From: Thalassospira indica
GTDB taxonomy: Bacteria; Pseudomonadota; Alphaproteobacteria; Rhodospirillales; Thalassospiraceae
Direction: 5' to 3'
Length of the DNA stretch: 64,000 nucleotides
NCBI RefSeq assembly: GCF_003403095.1
Contig: NZ_CP031555.1
Coordinates: 3,846,001 to 3,910,000 of the forward strand
The position numbers and the translations under genes were made by a program. Under the pieces are notes generated by a model. That model searched no databases, was not told where the DNA came from, and saw only the letters and a list, made by a program, of their open reading frames with translations. This document shows, one piece after another, positions 16,605 to 26,107 of the stretch. Every line of letters begins with the position of its first letter. Position 1 is the stretch's first letter.

Positions 16605-17327
16605 ATGACCACGCGCAAGCCGATCATTGGTATCACACTCGATTCCGAAGAACCGGGGGGCTATTCCAAATTCCCTTGGTATGCGCTGCGTGAAAACTAT
16701 GCCGGTGCGGTAACCGAGGCGGGCGGCATTCCAATGCCTTTGCCCCACGAGGTGGAACTGGTTCCCGATCTGCTGGATCTTATTGACGGACTGGTCGTGA
16801 CCGGTGGCGCGTTTGACGTGGATCCGAGCCTGTTTGGTGCGACGGAAAAACACGACACGGTTGTCACCAAGGACCGACGCACCAAATTTGAATGGGCGAT
16901 GGCCGAAGGCGCGCTTAAGCGCGACATGCCGGTTCTGGGCATTTGCGGTGGTCAGCAGCTTTTGAACGTTATTCTGGGCGGGTCGTTGATCCAGCATATC
17001 CCGGATGCGGTTGAAAACTGCCTGCCCCACGAACAGCCGAACCCGCGCAACGAGCCCGGCCATGATGTCACCGTCGAGCCCGATACGCTTCTGGCCAAGA
17101 TCGTTGGCGATGTGAAAAGTCTTTCGGTCAATTCCGCCCACCACCAGGCGGTGGCGGGTGTTGGCCCGGATGTGATCATCAATTCCTATGCCCCTGATGG
17201 CGTGATCGAGGGGATTGAGCATCCGAAATATCGTTATTGTCTCGGGGTCCAGTGGCATCCCGAATTCCATATCAGTTCGGGCGATGCGAAGATTTTCGAC
17301 GCCCTGATTTCCGAGGCCCGCAAATGA
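16605..17327 (+). CDS. Class I glutamine amidotransferase-like / gamma-glutamyl-GABA hydrolase (peptidase C26)
   Basis: A 240-residue peptidase C26 family protein. The nucleophile elbow is GICGGQQ (Cys114) and the triad is completed by QWHPEF (His218, Glu220). The N-terminus (PIIGITLDSE) and VVTGGAFDVDPSLFG are typical of PuuD-like hydrolases that free GABA from gamma-glutamyl-GABA in putrescine breakdown. No other putrescine genes are nearby, so the true substrate is uncertain. The stop overlaps the rluB start (ATGA), so the two are cotranscribed, although they have no obvious functional link. About 280 bases upstream (16326-16604) contain no gene I can support. Confidence 0.85.
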   Translation: MTTRKPIIGITLDSEEPGGYSKFPWYALRENYAGAVTEAGGIPMPLPHEVELVPDLLDLIDGLVVTGGAFDVDPSLFGATEKHDTVVTKDRRTKFEWAMAEGALKRDMPVLGICGGQQLLNVILGGSLIQHIPDAVENCLPHEQPNPRNEPGHDVTVEPDTLLAKIVGDVKSLSVNSAHHQAVAGVGPDVIINSYAPDGVIEGIEHPKYRYCLGVQWHPEFHISSGDAKIFDALISEARK

Positions 17328-18622
17328 GCGACAAGAACACCACCCCGGATGACAACAAGCCCGAACGCATTGCCAAGCGCATTGCGCGATCTGGTGTTTG
17401 CTCCCGACGTGATGCCGAACGCATGATCGCCGAGGGGCTTGTACGCCTGAATGGCAAGAAGCTTGATACCCCGGCAGTCACCGTCACCGACGAAGATGAA
17501 ATCATCGTCGATGGCAAGCCGCTGCCGGAAAAGGAAAAGCCGCGTCTTTGGCGCCTGTTTAAAAAGCGCGGTCTGGTCACCAGCCACCGCGATGAGCAGG
17601 GCCGCGATACGGTGTTTGAACATCTGCCAAGTTACATTCCGCGCGTGATTTCGGTTGGTCGACTGGATTTGAACTCCGAAGGGTTGCTGTTGCTGACCAA
17701 TGATGGCGAGCTTGCCCGTTATCTTGAACTGCCTGCCACCGGCTGGGCGCGGCGTTACCGCGTGCGCGTGCATGGTCAGATCGACGAGGCCAAGCTTAAA
17801 CAGCTTGAAGACGGTGTTACGGTCGATGGCATTAATTACGGTTCCATCCAGGCCGAGGTCGATGTTCAGAAAGGCACCAATGCCTGGATGACGGTCACAC
17901 TTCGCGAAGGCAAGAACCGTGAAATCCGCCGCGTGATGGAACATCTTGGCTGGCCGGTTACCCGCCTGATGCGTGTGTCCTATGGCCCGTTCCAGCTCGG
18001 CAATCTGGCGCCTGGCGAGTGCGAGGAAATCACCGGCAAGGTGATGAAAGAACAGTTGGCTGCGTTCTTTAAGGGCGACTATTCCAAGGTTTCCGAAAAG
18101 AAATCGGTTGCCCGTGGTGGCACATCGCGCCCGAAGGCCCCGCGCACCGTCTTTGGCCAACCAGCCCAGCGCAAACGCCCGCAAGGTGGTCCGAACGCCG
18201 CCGCCCAGAATGCCGAGGCCGACGAACAGCGTGAATCCCGCGAACGTCCGTCTGGTGGTGCTGCACGGAAAGGCCCGCGCATCGGGGCTGCCCCGCGTGC
18301 CGGTGGCCGTGGCAAACCGGCTTCTGGCGGGGATCGGCAGGAACGCGATATGCGCGAAGAACGCGGATCATCCCGACCGACAAACAAGGGCCGTGGCCGT
18401 TACAGCGCCGAAGGCAAAGCTGCCGGTGGGCGTGATGGCGGTCGTGATGGCGGACGGGGGACTGGTGGCCGCGAAGGCAAACCGGGCTTCATCGAAGGGC
18501 GCGGCCGTGGAAAGCCAAACGGCAAACCATCGGGAAAACCTGCTGGTCGTTCTGGCGACACCACACATAGTGCGCCAGGCCGCAAGCCGTCCGGCAACCG
18601 TCCGCGCGGCAAGAAGGACTAA
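17324..18622 (+). CDS. rluB: 23S rRNA pseudouridine synthase RluB-like with Gly/Arg-rich tail
   Basis: A 432-residue RsuA/RluB-family pseudouridine synthase. An S4 RNA-binding domain (about residues 14-65, RIAKRIARSGVCSRRDAERMI) precedes the catalytic domain. The catalytic Asp115 lies in GRLDLNSEGLLLLTNDG, and GKNREIRRVMEHLGWPVTRL is the usual C-terminal motif. RluB modifies U2605 of 23S rRNA; RsuA or RluE-type targets cannot be fully excluded. After about residue 250 comes a 180-residue basic tail rich in Gly, Arg, Lys and Pro (GGRDGGRDGGRGTGG), probably disordered and RNA-binding. The ATG overlaps the previous stop; the frame is open 87 bases upstream without reason to use it. rsmD follows five bases later, so this is an rRNA modification pair. 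Confidence 0.9.
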   Translation: MSDKNTTPDDNKPERIAKRIARSGVCSRRDAERMIAEGLVRLNGKKLDTPAVTVTDEDEIIVDGKPLPEKEKPRLWRLFKKRGLVTSHRDEQGRDTVFEHLPSYIPRVISVGRLDLNSEGLLLLTNDGELARYLELPATGWARRYRVRVHGQIDEAKLKQLEDGVTVDGINYGSIQAEVDVQKGTNAWMTVTLREGKNREIRRVMEHLGWPVTRLMRVSYGPFQLGNLAPGECEEITGKVMKEQLAAFFKGDYSKVSEKKSVARGGTSRPKAPRTVFGQPAQRKRPQGGPNAAAQNAEADEQRESRERPSGGAARKGPRIGAAPRAGGRGKPASGGDRQERDMREERGSSRPTNKGRGRYSAEGKAAGGRDGGRDGGRGTGGREGKPGFIEGRGRGKPNGKPSGKPAGRSGDTTHSAPGRKPSGNRPRGKKD

Positions 18623-18627
18623 GCTGA

Positions 18628-19197
18628 ATGCGGATTGTCGGTGGCACCCATCGTGGCAGGCTTTTGAACGCACCTGAAGGACGTGAAACGCGCCCGACCC
18701 TTGATCGGGTGCGCGAAGCCCTGTTTAGCATCCTGTCACACGCATCGCGCTGGTATGAGGATGACTTCAACCCGCTGTTTGACGGCGTGATCCTTGATGC
18801 CTTTGCCGGATCGGGTGCGCTTGGCCTTGAAGCCATTTCACGCGGGGCGGAACGCGCAGTGTTCTTTGACAATGACCGCAAGGCGATTGCGATCATCGAA
18901 CAAAACATCGACACCCTTCGCATTGCCGATCAGGCAAGTGCACGACGTGCGGATGCCACCAAGCCACCGCGCGCAAGCACACCGGCCAGCATGGTGTTTC
19001 TCGATCCGCCCTATGGCAAAGACCTGATCGCGCCCAGCATCACAGCCCTGGCACAGGCCGGGTGGATTGATGATAACACTCTGATTGTTGCCGAACGCGA
19101 TCCGCGCGATCCGGAAATCGCGCTTGACGATTTTTATCTGTGCGACAGTCGCAAATATGGCCGCTGCCAGATTGATATCGGGCGTTTTATCGCCTGA
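18628..19197 (+). CDS. rsmD: 16S rRNA (guanine(966)-N(2))-methyltransferase RsmD
   Basis: A 189-residue methyltransferase. It starts MRIVGGTHRGRLL and carries the RsmD stretch TRPTLDRVREALFSIL, the SAM-binding LDAFAGSGALGLEAISRGA (about residues 56-74) and the catalytic DPPY (126-129). RsmD methylates G966 of 16S rRNA in the assembled 30S subunit. Length is normal. It lies five bases after rluB, so the two rRNA modification genes are cotranscribed. Confidence 0.95.
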   Translation: MRIVGGTHRGRLLNAPEGRETRPTLDRVREALFSILSHASRWYEDDFNPLFDGVILDAFAGSGALGLEAISRGAERAVFFDNDRKAIAIIEQNIDTLRIADQASARRADATKPPRASTPASMVFLDPPYGKDLIAPSITALAQAGWIDDNTLIVAERDPRDPEIALDDFYLCDSRKYGRCQIDIGRFIA

Positions 19198-19265
19198 TTG
19201 CAGCAAAGCTGCCCGTCAGCGTATTCTGTGATAGATTTGGGTACCAGCACTACCGGTTGATCGTC

Positions 19266-19847
19266 ATGAAACGCCTGTCCAATAGTTCACCAGACAAGGA
19301 ATTTGGTCGCCTTTTGCGCCAGTGGCGGCGCTCAAGCGATATCAAACAATCGCGTCTGGCCGATATTCTGGGCGTGACGCAGGCAACCGTTTCACGATGG
19401 GAAACCGGCGCGCAAAGCCCGGCCCCGCTGCAATATGGCCTGATCCATCAAATGATGACGCGCAAACGCAATTTCCGCCTTGATCAGGCGATCAAACGGC
19501 TGGTTTTGCATTCGTCACAGCGTGTCCACCTGATCGAAGACAGATCGCACCGTCTTCTTTGTTTGTCGCGTCCGCGTGAAAACGAATGGCAACGTGATAG
19601 TACGCCGCTGCTGGGCACCTCGCTGTGGTGCTTTGCGACCCCGGAAATCGCATCAGCCGAAAAAAGCCTGCATGACCTTGGCTGGCACGAGGATCAGACC
19701 GATAACCTGACCTTTGAAAACTCCCGCCGGGAGGGCGCACCGCTGCGGATTGTCGATACCTATATCCTTTGGGAACGGTTTTTCCTGTCTGATGGCACGG
19801 CAGTGCGCCTGACCACCGGGTTTGATCAGAAGCCGGTTCATATCTGA
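19266..19847 (+). CDS. XRE-family helix-turn-helix regulator with unknown C-terminal domain
   Basis: A 193-residue protein. The N-terminal XRE/Cro helix-turn-helix (about residues 8-60) reads EFGRLLRQWRRSSDIKQSRLA and ILGVTQATVSRWETG. The C-terminal 120 residues carry no motif I recognise; they may form a ligand-sensing domain, with LGTSLWCFATPEI and IVDTYILWERFFLSDG as memorable stretches. I prefer ATG 19266 to the TTG at 19257. It lies 94 bases upstream of the MFS gene in the same direction and may regulate it. That is inference. Confidence 0.75.
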   Translation: MKRLSNSSPDKEFGRLLRQWRRSSDIKQSRLADILGVTQATVSRWETGAQSPAPLQYGLIHQMMTRKRNFRLDQAIKRLVLHSSQRVHLIEDRSHRLLCLSRPRENEWQRDSTPLLGTSLWCFATPEIASAEKSLHDLGWHEDQTDNLTFENSRREGAPLRIVDTYILWERFFLSDGTAVRLTTGFDQKPVHI

Positions 19848-19941
19848 TACGGATCATCCGCGCATATTTCATACGTGGCATTCTTTCCAGAATATCGGTA
19901 ATCAGTCCCTTCAAGTGCACCGTCCTGCCCGGAACTGATCC

Positions 19942-21120
19942 ATGCCACCCATCACCGCCGTTATCATTCTTTATGGACTTGGATTGACCGCCTCGATGCA
20001 GGTCGGTCTGATTGGCCCGATTGCGCCTGACTTGCGCGCAAGCTTCGGGCTTAGTCAGGCGGAGTTCGGACTGGTAGCGTCCCTGATCACCGCAGCAGGC
20101 GCGCTGTGTGCCATTCCAGCCGGTGTGTGGGCCGCACGGGCGGGATTGAGAAGATCACTCGTGCTTGGCTGCATGATGATGGTTGCGGGCGCGCTGATCT
20201 TTGCGACCGCCAATGTGAGCAGCCTTCTATATGTCGGGCGGATTGTCACCAGCGTTGGCTATCTTCTGATTGTTGTTGGTGCGCCAAGCTGGATGGCGGC
20301 CTTCACAAACCCCAAGCTTGTTGCCATGGCCATGAGCATATGGGGCACCTTTATCCCGGTTGGCATTGCCCTTGGCAACTGGGTCAGTGCGGCTGTGACA
20401 ACATGGATGGACTGGCGGATCGCTGTTGGGGTTTGCACCCTGCCGGTTCTGGTCTTGCTGCCGCTTCTTGCCCTGATGGAAAAACCCGAAATCGGGACGG
20501 CGCGGCGATCGCTTGTTGTCGGGGTGCTCGGTGTTTTGAAATCGCGCGCGGCCCTTCAGGTGGCGCTGACCTTTGCCGCCTTTGCCGGTGCAACGTCGGC
20601 CGCGTTGGCATTCATGCCGGCCATGCTGGCCGATAACCTTGATATTGGCATTACGCTGTCGGCCGGGATCATCGGTACAACCGCAATTGCCGGAAATGTT
20701 ATTGGCAGTGTTGGCGCCGGAACTGTTCTGGGCCGTGATGTTGCTGGCCGGACCATTCTGATTGTATTTTTGCCGATGATGGCGGCTGCCATTTCGACCC
20801 TCTATATCAGCACCTCTGTACCGCTTAGCATTACCGCACTGATCATCTTTAACATCTGTCAGGGCGCTGTTGCCGGAACCTGCTTTGCACTTTTGCCAAG
20901 TATCGCCAAGGAAGGTCTTTCCATGCCCGCCCTGCAGGGCATGCTGGCCCAGTTCGCCGAGATTTTTGTCGTTATCGTTCCCCCGTTTGCCGGGGCGATG
21001 ATCGATCAAAACGGCTGGGCCGGGGCGGCATTGGTTCTGGGTGGTTTTTACTTCGCAGGCTTCCTGATTACCCTACGAAAACCGGGCATAGCAGCCCCTA
21101 TTAGACAAAATTCATCTTAG
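19942..21120 (+). CDS. Major facilitator superfamily transporter
   Basis: A 392-residue membrane protein with about twelve hydrophobic segments. The MFS motif A-like loop is present in relaxed form (GVWAARAGLRRSLVLG), as is the N-terminal GLIGPIAPDLRASFGLSQAEFGL, a pattern seen in cyanate/nitrate-like (CynX-type) and related carriers. The substrate cannot be named. The start is ATG with GGAA upstream. It follows an XRE regulator and precedes a serine hydrolase by 86 bases. Confidence 0.85.
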   Translation: MPPITAVIILYGLGLTASMQVGLIGPIAPDLRASFGLSQAEFGLVASLITAAGALCAIPAGVWAARAGLRRSLVLGCMMMVAGALIFATANVSSLLYVGRIVTSVGYLLIVVGAPSWMAAFTNPKLVAMAMSIWGTFIPVGIALGNWVSAAVTTWMDWRIAVGVCTLPVLVLLPLLALMEKPEIGTARRSLVVGVLGVLKSRAALQVALTFAAFAGATSAALAFMPAMLADNLDIGITLSAGIIGTTAIAGNVIGSVGAGTVLGRDVAGRTILIVFLPMMAAAISTLYISTSVPLSITALIIFNICQGAVAGTCFALLPSIAKEGLSMPALQGMLAQFAEIFVVIVPPFAGAMIDQNGWAGAALVLGGFYFAGFLITLRKPGIAAPIRQNSS

Positions 21121-21206
21121 AACTATACGATACGATGGCTTGACCTATCCGGCGAAGCAGGCGACCCTTCCCTCCCACACAAATCAAAAAGATTCAGGGA
21201 AGTGGA

Positions 21207-22664
21207 ATGCAGTTGATCAAAGCCATCTTTATCGGACTGGTATTGATCGGCATTTCCGTTCTTGCTGTCTTCTTCATCTGGCTGGCCCCGGTGGGGGCCG
21301 CGTACAGCGCCAAAATCATGTGCTCCGCCATTTTTGTCGATGGCCTGACATCGACACGGGCGCGCGATGTTGATGTTCTTGCCGATAACAATCCCCTTTT
21401 ATCCCTGATCACCACCAATGTGGATCTGCGTAACCAGACTGTCAGCGCGCACGCCTTCGGGTTCCGCAAACGGTTTGCCGTTTATCGCCCCAACCTTGGC
21501 TGCACGCTGGCTGATGATCTGGATCATGTCGCCCAATTGCGCAATTCGACCCCGGTAATGAGACCGGTCACACCGCGGCCGCTTCTGACGACACCGCCAC
21601 CCGCCAATGTTGACCGCCGGGCGCTTAACAATCTCCTGTTTGACGTCATGGATGAGCCGGGCCTGCATCCGGAACGACGGACACGTGCGGTCGTGATCTT
21701 GCATAACGGCAAGGTAGTCGCGGAACGCTATGCCGAAGGCATAACAGCCGACACGCCGTTACCCGGCTGGTCGATGACCAAAAGCGTTTTCAACGTCATC
21801 CTCGGCCGCATGCAGTTCGAAGGCATGATGCCCGACATTCAGGACCCGGTCCTGATCAACGAATGGCAGGCAGAGCCAAACGACCCGCGTGCAACCATCA
21901 ATTACGATGACCTGCTTCGCATGCGAAGCGGGCTTGAGTTCGATGAAAGCTATGCCAATCCGCTATCCGATGTGGTGCAGATGCTGTTTATCGAACCTGC
22001 GGCGGCGGGCTACGCGGTATCAATGCCGCTGGAAAACACGCCGGGCAGTGATTTCGCCTATAATTCCGGGGCAAGCAACATCCTGTCCGCAGCCATCCGT
22101 AATCTGAGCGGGTCACGCTCAACCTATCTCAGCCGACCGACAGAGCTTCTGTTCCGTCCGCTTGGTATGAGCAGTGCGGTGATCGAAACCGACCCGGAAG
22201 GCTATTTTATCGCCTCAAGCTTCATGCATGCATCCGCACGCGACTGGGCCAAGATCGGTCAGTTGTTCCTGCAAGACGGCGTGTGGGAGGGCGAGCGCCT
22301 GCTGCCCGAAGGATGGGTCGGATATTCCACCAGCCCCGCCGCAGAAGACCCGTATGGCCTTTATGGCGCACATTGGTGGATTGATCTGCCCGGCAGCCGG
22401 AACGAGGATGGCACACCCCGTAATGACGTGCCGCAGATCCCCGAAGACGCCTATTTCGCGCTTGGTCATGATGGCCAGTCGCTTACCGTCATTCCGTCCA
22501 GAGACCTCGTGGTGGCGCGTTTCGGCGTCACCCGCAATTCCGGCGCCTTCAAGCTGCGTCAGTTCATTGCCGATCTGAGTACCATTTTCCCGGCGACTTC
22601 AGATACCCCGGCGGATGCGCCGATCGGATCGGATGCGACAACGACCGGGGCAAATGACGGCTGA
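21207..22664 (+). CDS. Membrane-anchored serine hydrolase (class C beta-lactamase-like)
   Basis: A 485-residue protein with an N-terminal membrane anchor (residues 5-30), a linker, and a penicillin-binding/beta-lactamase-like serine hydrolase domain from about residue 150. The SxxK nucleophile motif is SMTK (Ser189, Lys192) and the second motif is YNS (Tyr285, Asn286, Ser287). The third motif region reads ALGHDGQSLTVIPSRDLVV, where His-x-Gly replaces KTG, as in many class C-related esterases and peptidases. The C-terminal tail is Thr/Asp/Ala-rich. The family includes DD-peptidases, esterases and 6-aminohexanoate-type hydrolases; the substrate is unknown. GGAAGTGGA precedes the ATG. Confidence 0.82.
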   Translation: MQLIKAIFIGLVLIGISVLAVFFIWLAPVGAAYSAKIMCSAIFVDGLTSTRARDVDVLADNNPLLSLITTNVDLRNQTVSAHAFGFRKRFAVYRPNLGCTLADDLDHVAQLRNSTPVMRPVTPRPLLTTPPPANVDRRALNNLLFDVMDEPGLHPERRTRAVVILHNGKVVAERYAEGITADTPLPGWSMTKSVFNVILGRMQFEGMMPDIQDPVLINEWQAEPNDPRATINYDDLLRMRSGLEFDESYANPLSDVVQMLFIEPAAAGYAVSMPLENTPGSDFAYNSGASNILSAAIRNLSGSRSTYLSRPTELLFRPLGMSSAVIETDPEGYFIASSFMHASARDWAKIGQLFLQDGVWEGERLLPEGWVGYSTSPAAEDPYGLYGAHWWIDLPGSRNEDGTPRNDVPQIPEDAYFALGHDGQSLTVIPSRDLVVARFGVTRNSGAFKLRQFIADLSTIFPATSDTPADAPIGSDATTTGANDG

Positions 22665-22682
22665 TTCCGCTAGTTGGTGAAA

Positions 22683-23957
22683 TCACAAAAGACCTGTCAG
22701 ATAACCGACCACAGCCCCCGCCCCGACAACAGCCCAGACCGGGACAATTCGCCATTGCAGGATTGCGAAAACCAGAACCACGCAACCGATATCAAAGATA
22801 TCAAGATTGGCCCCGGTCCAGATCGGATCATACAACACCGCCGCCAGAAGGCCGACCACGGCGGCATTCACCCCCATCAATCCGGCCCGCATGGACGGGA
22901 TATGCCGTACACGGTCCCAGAACGGCAAAAGGCCGACCACCAATAACCATGCTGGCAGGAAAATCGCGATCAATGTCACAAGGGATGTGATAGCGCTGAC
23001 CCAAAGCCCCGTACCACCAGACCCGGTATGCAGGGCCGCCCCCAAATAGGCGGCAAAGGTAAAGATCGGACCGGGTACTGCCTGGGTTGCGCCGTAGCCT
23101 GCAAGGAAAGTCTCGGCATCAACCCAGCCCGGTGTAACCACAGCATTTTGCAAAAGGGGCAAAACCACATGCCCGCCGCCAAACACCAGGGCACCACTGC
23201 GATAAAAGCCGTCAATCACGGCAAAAAGGCCGGTGGGATCAAGCTTTGCCAGAATGGGCAGCAGCACAAGCAGAACAAAGAATGCGCAAAGGGCTGCAAC
23301 AGCCCCCTTGGCCGAGCGCCGCACAGGGCCGGGATCAGCATCCGCGCCCACCTTGTCCCGAAGCAGCAAAAAGCCCGCCAGCATCCCGCCAAGGATGACG
23401 CCAAACTGGGCCATCACCGCTTCACTGGCGATCATGATAGCCGCGGCCAAGACGGCAAGAATGGCACGCGGAACATCCGGACACAGGCTACGCGCCATGC
23501 CAAGCAGTGCATGAAGGACAACCCCGACCGCGACCAGTTTAAGGCCGCGAATGATCCCCTCGACCGTGCCAAGATCAAACCCGACAAACGCCATGCCAAG
23601 GGCGGCCAACACAATCGCGGATGGCATGGTAAATCCAAGCCAGGCGACAAGTGATCCACGCAAACCACCAAGCGCCATGCCAATGCCCATACCGACCTGC
23701 GAACTGGCAGGCCCCGGCACGAACTGACAAAGTGCCACCAGATCGGCATAGCGCGCATCACTCAGCCATTTGCGGCGCGCGACAAACTCTTCACGGAAAT
23801 AGCCGATATGCGCAACCGGACCGCCAAAACTGGTCAAGCCAAGACGCAGAAAGATCAGGAAGATTTGCCAAAGACCAACACCGCCAATAGGCAATGTAGG
23901 TGCTGGGTTATCCTTGGCACTTTTTATGGTTTTGTTTTGTGGCGTTGCGTTTGGCAT
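22683..23957 (-). CDS. chrA: Chromate transporter ChrA
   Basis: A 424-residue long-chain CHR-family transporter, thought to expel chromate in exchange or with protons. It has two homologous halves of about six segments each. The first has FLRLGLTSFGGPVAHIGYF and ALCQFVPGPASSQ. The second has GALVFGGGHVVLPLL and ATQAVPGPIFTFAAYLG. The ATG at 23957 has AGGACA seven bases upstream. The open frame continues to 24110, but that extension runs through the amn terminator and is Cys/Trp-rich, so I reject it. No chromate-responsive regulator (ChrB) is nearby. Confidence 0.93.
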   Translation of the reverse strand: MPNATPQNKTIKSAKDNPAPTLPIGGVGLWQIFLIFLRLGLTSFGGPVAHIGYFREEFVARRKWLSDARYADLVALCQFVPGPASSQVGMGIGMALGGLRGSLVAWLGFTMPSAIVLAALGMAFVGFDLGTVEGIIRGLKLVAVGVVLHALLGMARSLCPDVPRAILAVLAAAIMIASEAVMAQFGVILGGMLAGFLLLRDKVGADADPGPVRRSAKGAVAALCAFFVLLVLLPILAKLDPTGLFAVIDGFYRSGALVFGGGHVVLPLLQNAVVTPGWVDAETFLAGYGATQAVPGPIFTFAAYLGAALHTGSGGTGLWVSAITSLVTLIAIFLPAWLLVVGLLPFWDRVRHIPSMRAGLMGVNAAVVGLLAAVLYDPIWTGANLDIFDIGCVVLVFAILQWRIVPVWAVVGAGAVVGYLTGLL

Positions 23958-24059
23958 TTGATTGTCCTGCCCTACCCCTGATTTTGCCTGACCATACGCA
24001 ATCGCACAAAGGCAGCAAAGCCAAAATCGGGACCACAGCCATTCGTCACAATTCCATAA

Positions 24060-24104
24060 CAAAACCCCGCCTGTGGCGATCTGCCTCAGGCGGGGTTTTG
24101 GTTT
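24060..24104 (-). terminator. Intrinsic terminator after the AMP nucleosidase gene
   Basis: Perfect 14-bp arms CAAAACCCCGCCTG (24060-24073) and CAGGCGGGGTTTTG (24087-24100) face each other across 13 bases. On the minus strand the hairpin ends in GTTTTGTTATGG, which gives a U-rich tail just after amn. It insulates amn from chrA. Confidence 0.85.
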
Positions 24105-24117
24105 GATCATTCACGAC

Positions 24118-25593
24118 TTAGCGGAAGGCTGGCTCGTCCAGGGAACGCAATTTGCGGGAATGGAGCTGATTGACGTCCTGACGGAGCGTATCAATCGTAT
24201 CAAGCCCCACCTGCAAATGCTGACCAATACGCTGGCGATAGAAATTATTCGCCATACCGGGCAGCTTCAATTCGCCGTGGACCGGTTTATCGGACACACA
24301 CAAAAGCGTGCCATACGGTACCCGGAACCGGAAACCGTTGGCAGCAATGGTGGCACTTTCCATATCCACCGCGATGGCCCGTGACTGGTTCAGGCGCACA
24401 AACAACTCGCTGTAACGCAATTCCCAGTTCCGGTTATCGGTGGTCGCCACCGTCCCGGTGCGCATGCGGGCCTTCATTTCACGGCCCTTAAGACCGGTGA
24501 TTTTGGTGACCGAATCTGCCAGGGCGACCTGCACCTCGGCAATTGGCGGTACCGGAATCCACAGCGGCAGGTCGGAATCAAGCACATGATCGTCACGGAC
24601 ATAACCGTGTGCCAAAACATAGTCACCAAGCAGCTGGCTACGCCGCAATCCGGCACAGTGGCCCAGCATCAACCAGCAATGCGGCCGCAGAACGGCGATA
24701 TGATCGGTAGCCGTTTTGGCGTTCGACGGCCCCACACCGATATTGACCAGCGTAACCCCAAGACCATCTTCGCGAACCAAGTGATAAGACGGCATCTGTG
24801 GCAGTTGCTTGACCGCCTCACCGCTTTCAACCCAGCCCTTGGGCGCGTTTTTGCGCACGCTGACTTTCGGCCCCGGCTCGACAAACGCGACATAGGGGCT
24901 TTTCGGGTCATCAAGCTGTGCCTTGGCGAATTCGATGAATTCATCGACATAGCGCTGATAGTTGGTGAACAGAACGAACTTCTGGAAATGTTCGGGGGCA
25001 GTTGCCGTGTAGTGGCGCAGCCGTGCCAGCGAATAGTCCACACGTTCACCGGAAAACAGCGACAATGGCTTTGGCCCCGGGGTCGCGTTCGCACCGTAAT
25101 GAACGCCGTTGGCGATGTCATCATCGGTCCGCGCCAGATCGGGCATATCAAAAATCAGCTGCATCGGGCGAATGTCGTTCGGGCCGATGCTGTCCGTCGC
25201 CGTTTCAACCAGAAACGGCACCGGGATCGGACGATCCGACACCCCCACCACAACCGGAACGTCATGGTTTTTGAGCAGAAGTTCGATCTGCTCGCGGTAA
25301 TATTCTTCAAACAGGTCGGGCCGGGTCAGGGTCGTGCCATAAACACCAGGATCGCGCGGTGCGCCAAATGACAGGGTGCTTTCGACATGCAGCTTTTCCG
25401 GCGGCACTTCGATGCCGAGATACGGATAATAGGCACGTACCGGGGAAGATTGTTGACCTTGACCGAAACGATTAAAGGCCTCTTGGACGGCATTGGCACC
25501 GGTCGCATAAATATCCTTGATGCGCGCAAGTGCCCGGTCGGCGTCCGTGAATTCAAACAGATCGCGTACCGATCCATGGACTTCTGAAACCAT
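24118..25593 (-). CDS. amn: AMP nucleosidase
   Basis: A 491-residue AMP nucleosidase, which splits AMP into adenine and ribose 5-phosphate and so adjusts adenylate levels. The N-terminal Amn domain (about residues 10-180, with RAYYPYLGIEVPPE and LTRPDLFEEYYREQ) precedes the phosphorylase-like catalytic domain. The latter has LVNIGVGPSNAKTATDHIAVLRPHCWLMLGHCAGLR and the purine-site AVDMESATIAANGFRFRVPYGTLLCVSDKP. Length matches E. coli Amn (484). The ATG at 25593 has AAAAAGGAG nine bases upstream. It stands alone with its own terminator. Confidence 0.95.
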   Translation of the reverse strand: MVSEVHGSVRDLFEFTDADRALARIKDIYATGANAVQEAFNRFGQGQQSSPVRAYYPYLGIEVPPEKLHVESTLSFGAPRDPGVYGTTLTRPDLFEEYYREQIELLLKNHDVPVVVGVSDRPIPVPFLVETATDSIGPNDIRPMQLIFDMPDLARTDDDIANGVHYGANATPGPKPLSLFSGERVDYSLARLRHYTATAPEHFQKFVLFTNYQRYVDEFIEFAKAQLDDPKSPYVAFVEPGPKVSVRKNAPKGWVESGEAVKQLPQMPSYHLVREDGLGVTLVNIGVGPSNAKTATDHIAVLRPHCWLMLGHCAGLRRSQLLGDYVLAHGYVRDDHVLDSDLPLWIPVPPIAEVQVALADSVTKITGLKGREMKARMRTGTVATTDNRNWELRYSELFVRLNQSRAIAVDMESATIAANGFRFRVPYGTLLCVSDKPVHGELKLPGMANNFYRQRIGQHLQVGLDTIDTLRQDVNQLHSRKLRSLDEPAFR

Positions 25594-26107
25594 ATTGGTT
25601 GCTCCTTTTTGTTATTGTTGTTTGGGTCTTTTGCCAGATCACAAAGCATAAAACAGCGACGGATCAATGACAAAACCCCTTGGAGCGAGAGATTTATCAC
25701 CGCTCGCCCGGCTTCTGACAACCGAAAACTTTGCCATCACTTTCAATCCAGACGTTAAAACCGCTGATTTGTGGATATCGCAAAGTTTATAATTCGGACC
25801 TTTCCCGGCATTTTCAGAAACTTATGAAATATATGTCGGGTCTATTTTCAAAAATTCCAAATGACAGTTTTGAGGAGACCGTCATAACCCGCAAGGTTTG
25901 CACGCAAAGCAGACGGCGTGACACCACCGGTATTTTGAAAACAGGGCAAAAAAAAATGCCGAAACCGGGGGACGGTTTCGGCAATTTCAGGGAAGGGCCT
26001 TAGACGTTGAGGGAAAAGACGATCAACCCTGATGTACTGTATTTATATGACCAATGGTCATTTATGTCAATTCTATTTGATTACAAGCGGCATTTTGCGG
26101 TTTCGCG
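25594..26107. other. 514-base intergenic region between amn and the sigma-factor operon
   Basis: No gene is supported here. The part next to amn must carry its promoter. 25950-25984 holds the sigma-operon terminator. A 15-base inverted repeat ATGACC-AAT-GGTCAT at 26047-26061 may be a regulator site. The remainder is relatively AT-rich. Short open frames have no ribosome-binding site or codon usage like the neighbours. Confidence 0.5.
25950..25984 (-). terminator. Intrinsic terminator after the ECF sigma operon
   Basis: TGCCGAAACC (25957-25966) and GGTTTCGGCA (25973-25982) form a 10-bp stem with a short G-rich loop. On the minus strand the hairpin is followed by TTTTTTTTGCCC, a clear U-run. 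It lies about 125 bases beyond the 80-residue partner gene. Confidence 0.8.

Noticed and set aside
23958-24110. Longer N-terminus for the chromate transporter
   Set aside because: The extension is Cys/Trp-rich and runs through the amn terminator hairpin. ATG 23957 has a proper ribosome-binding site.
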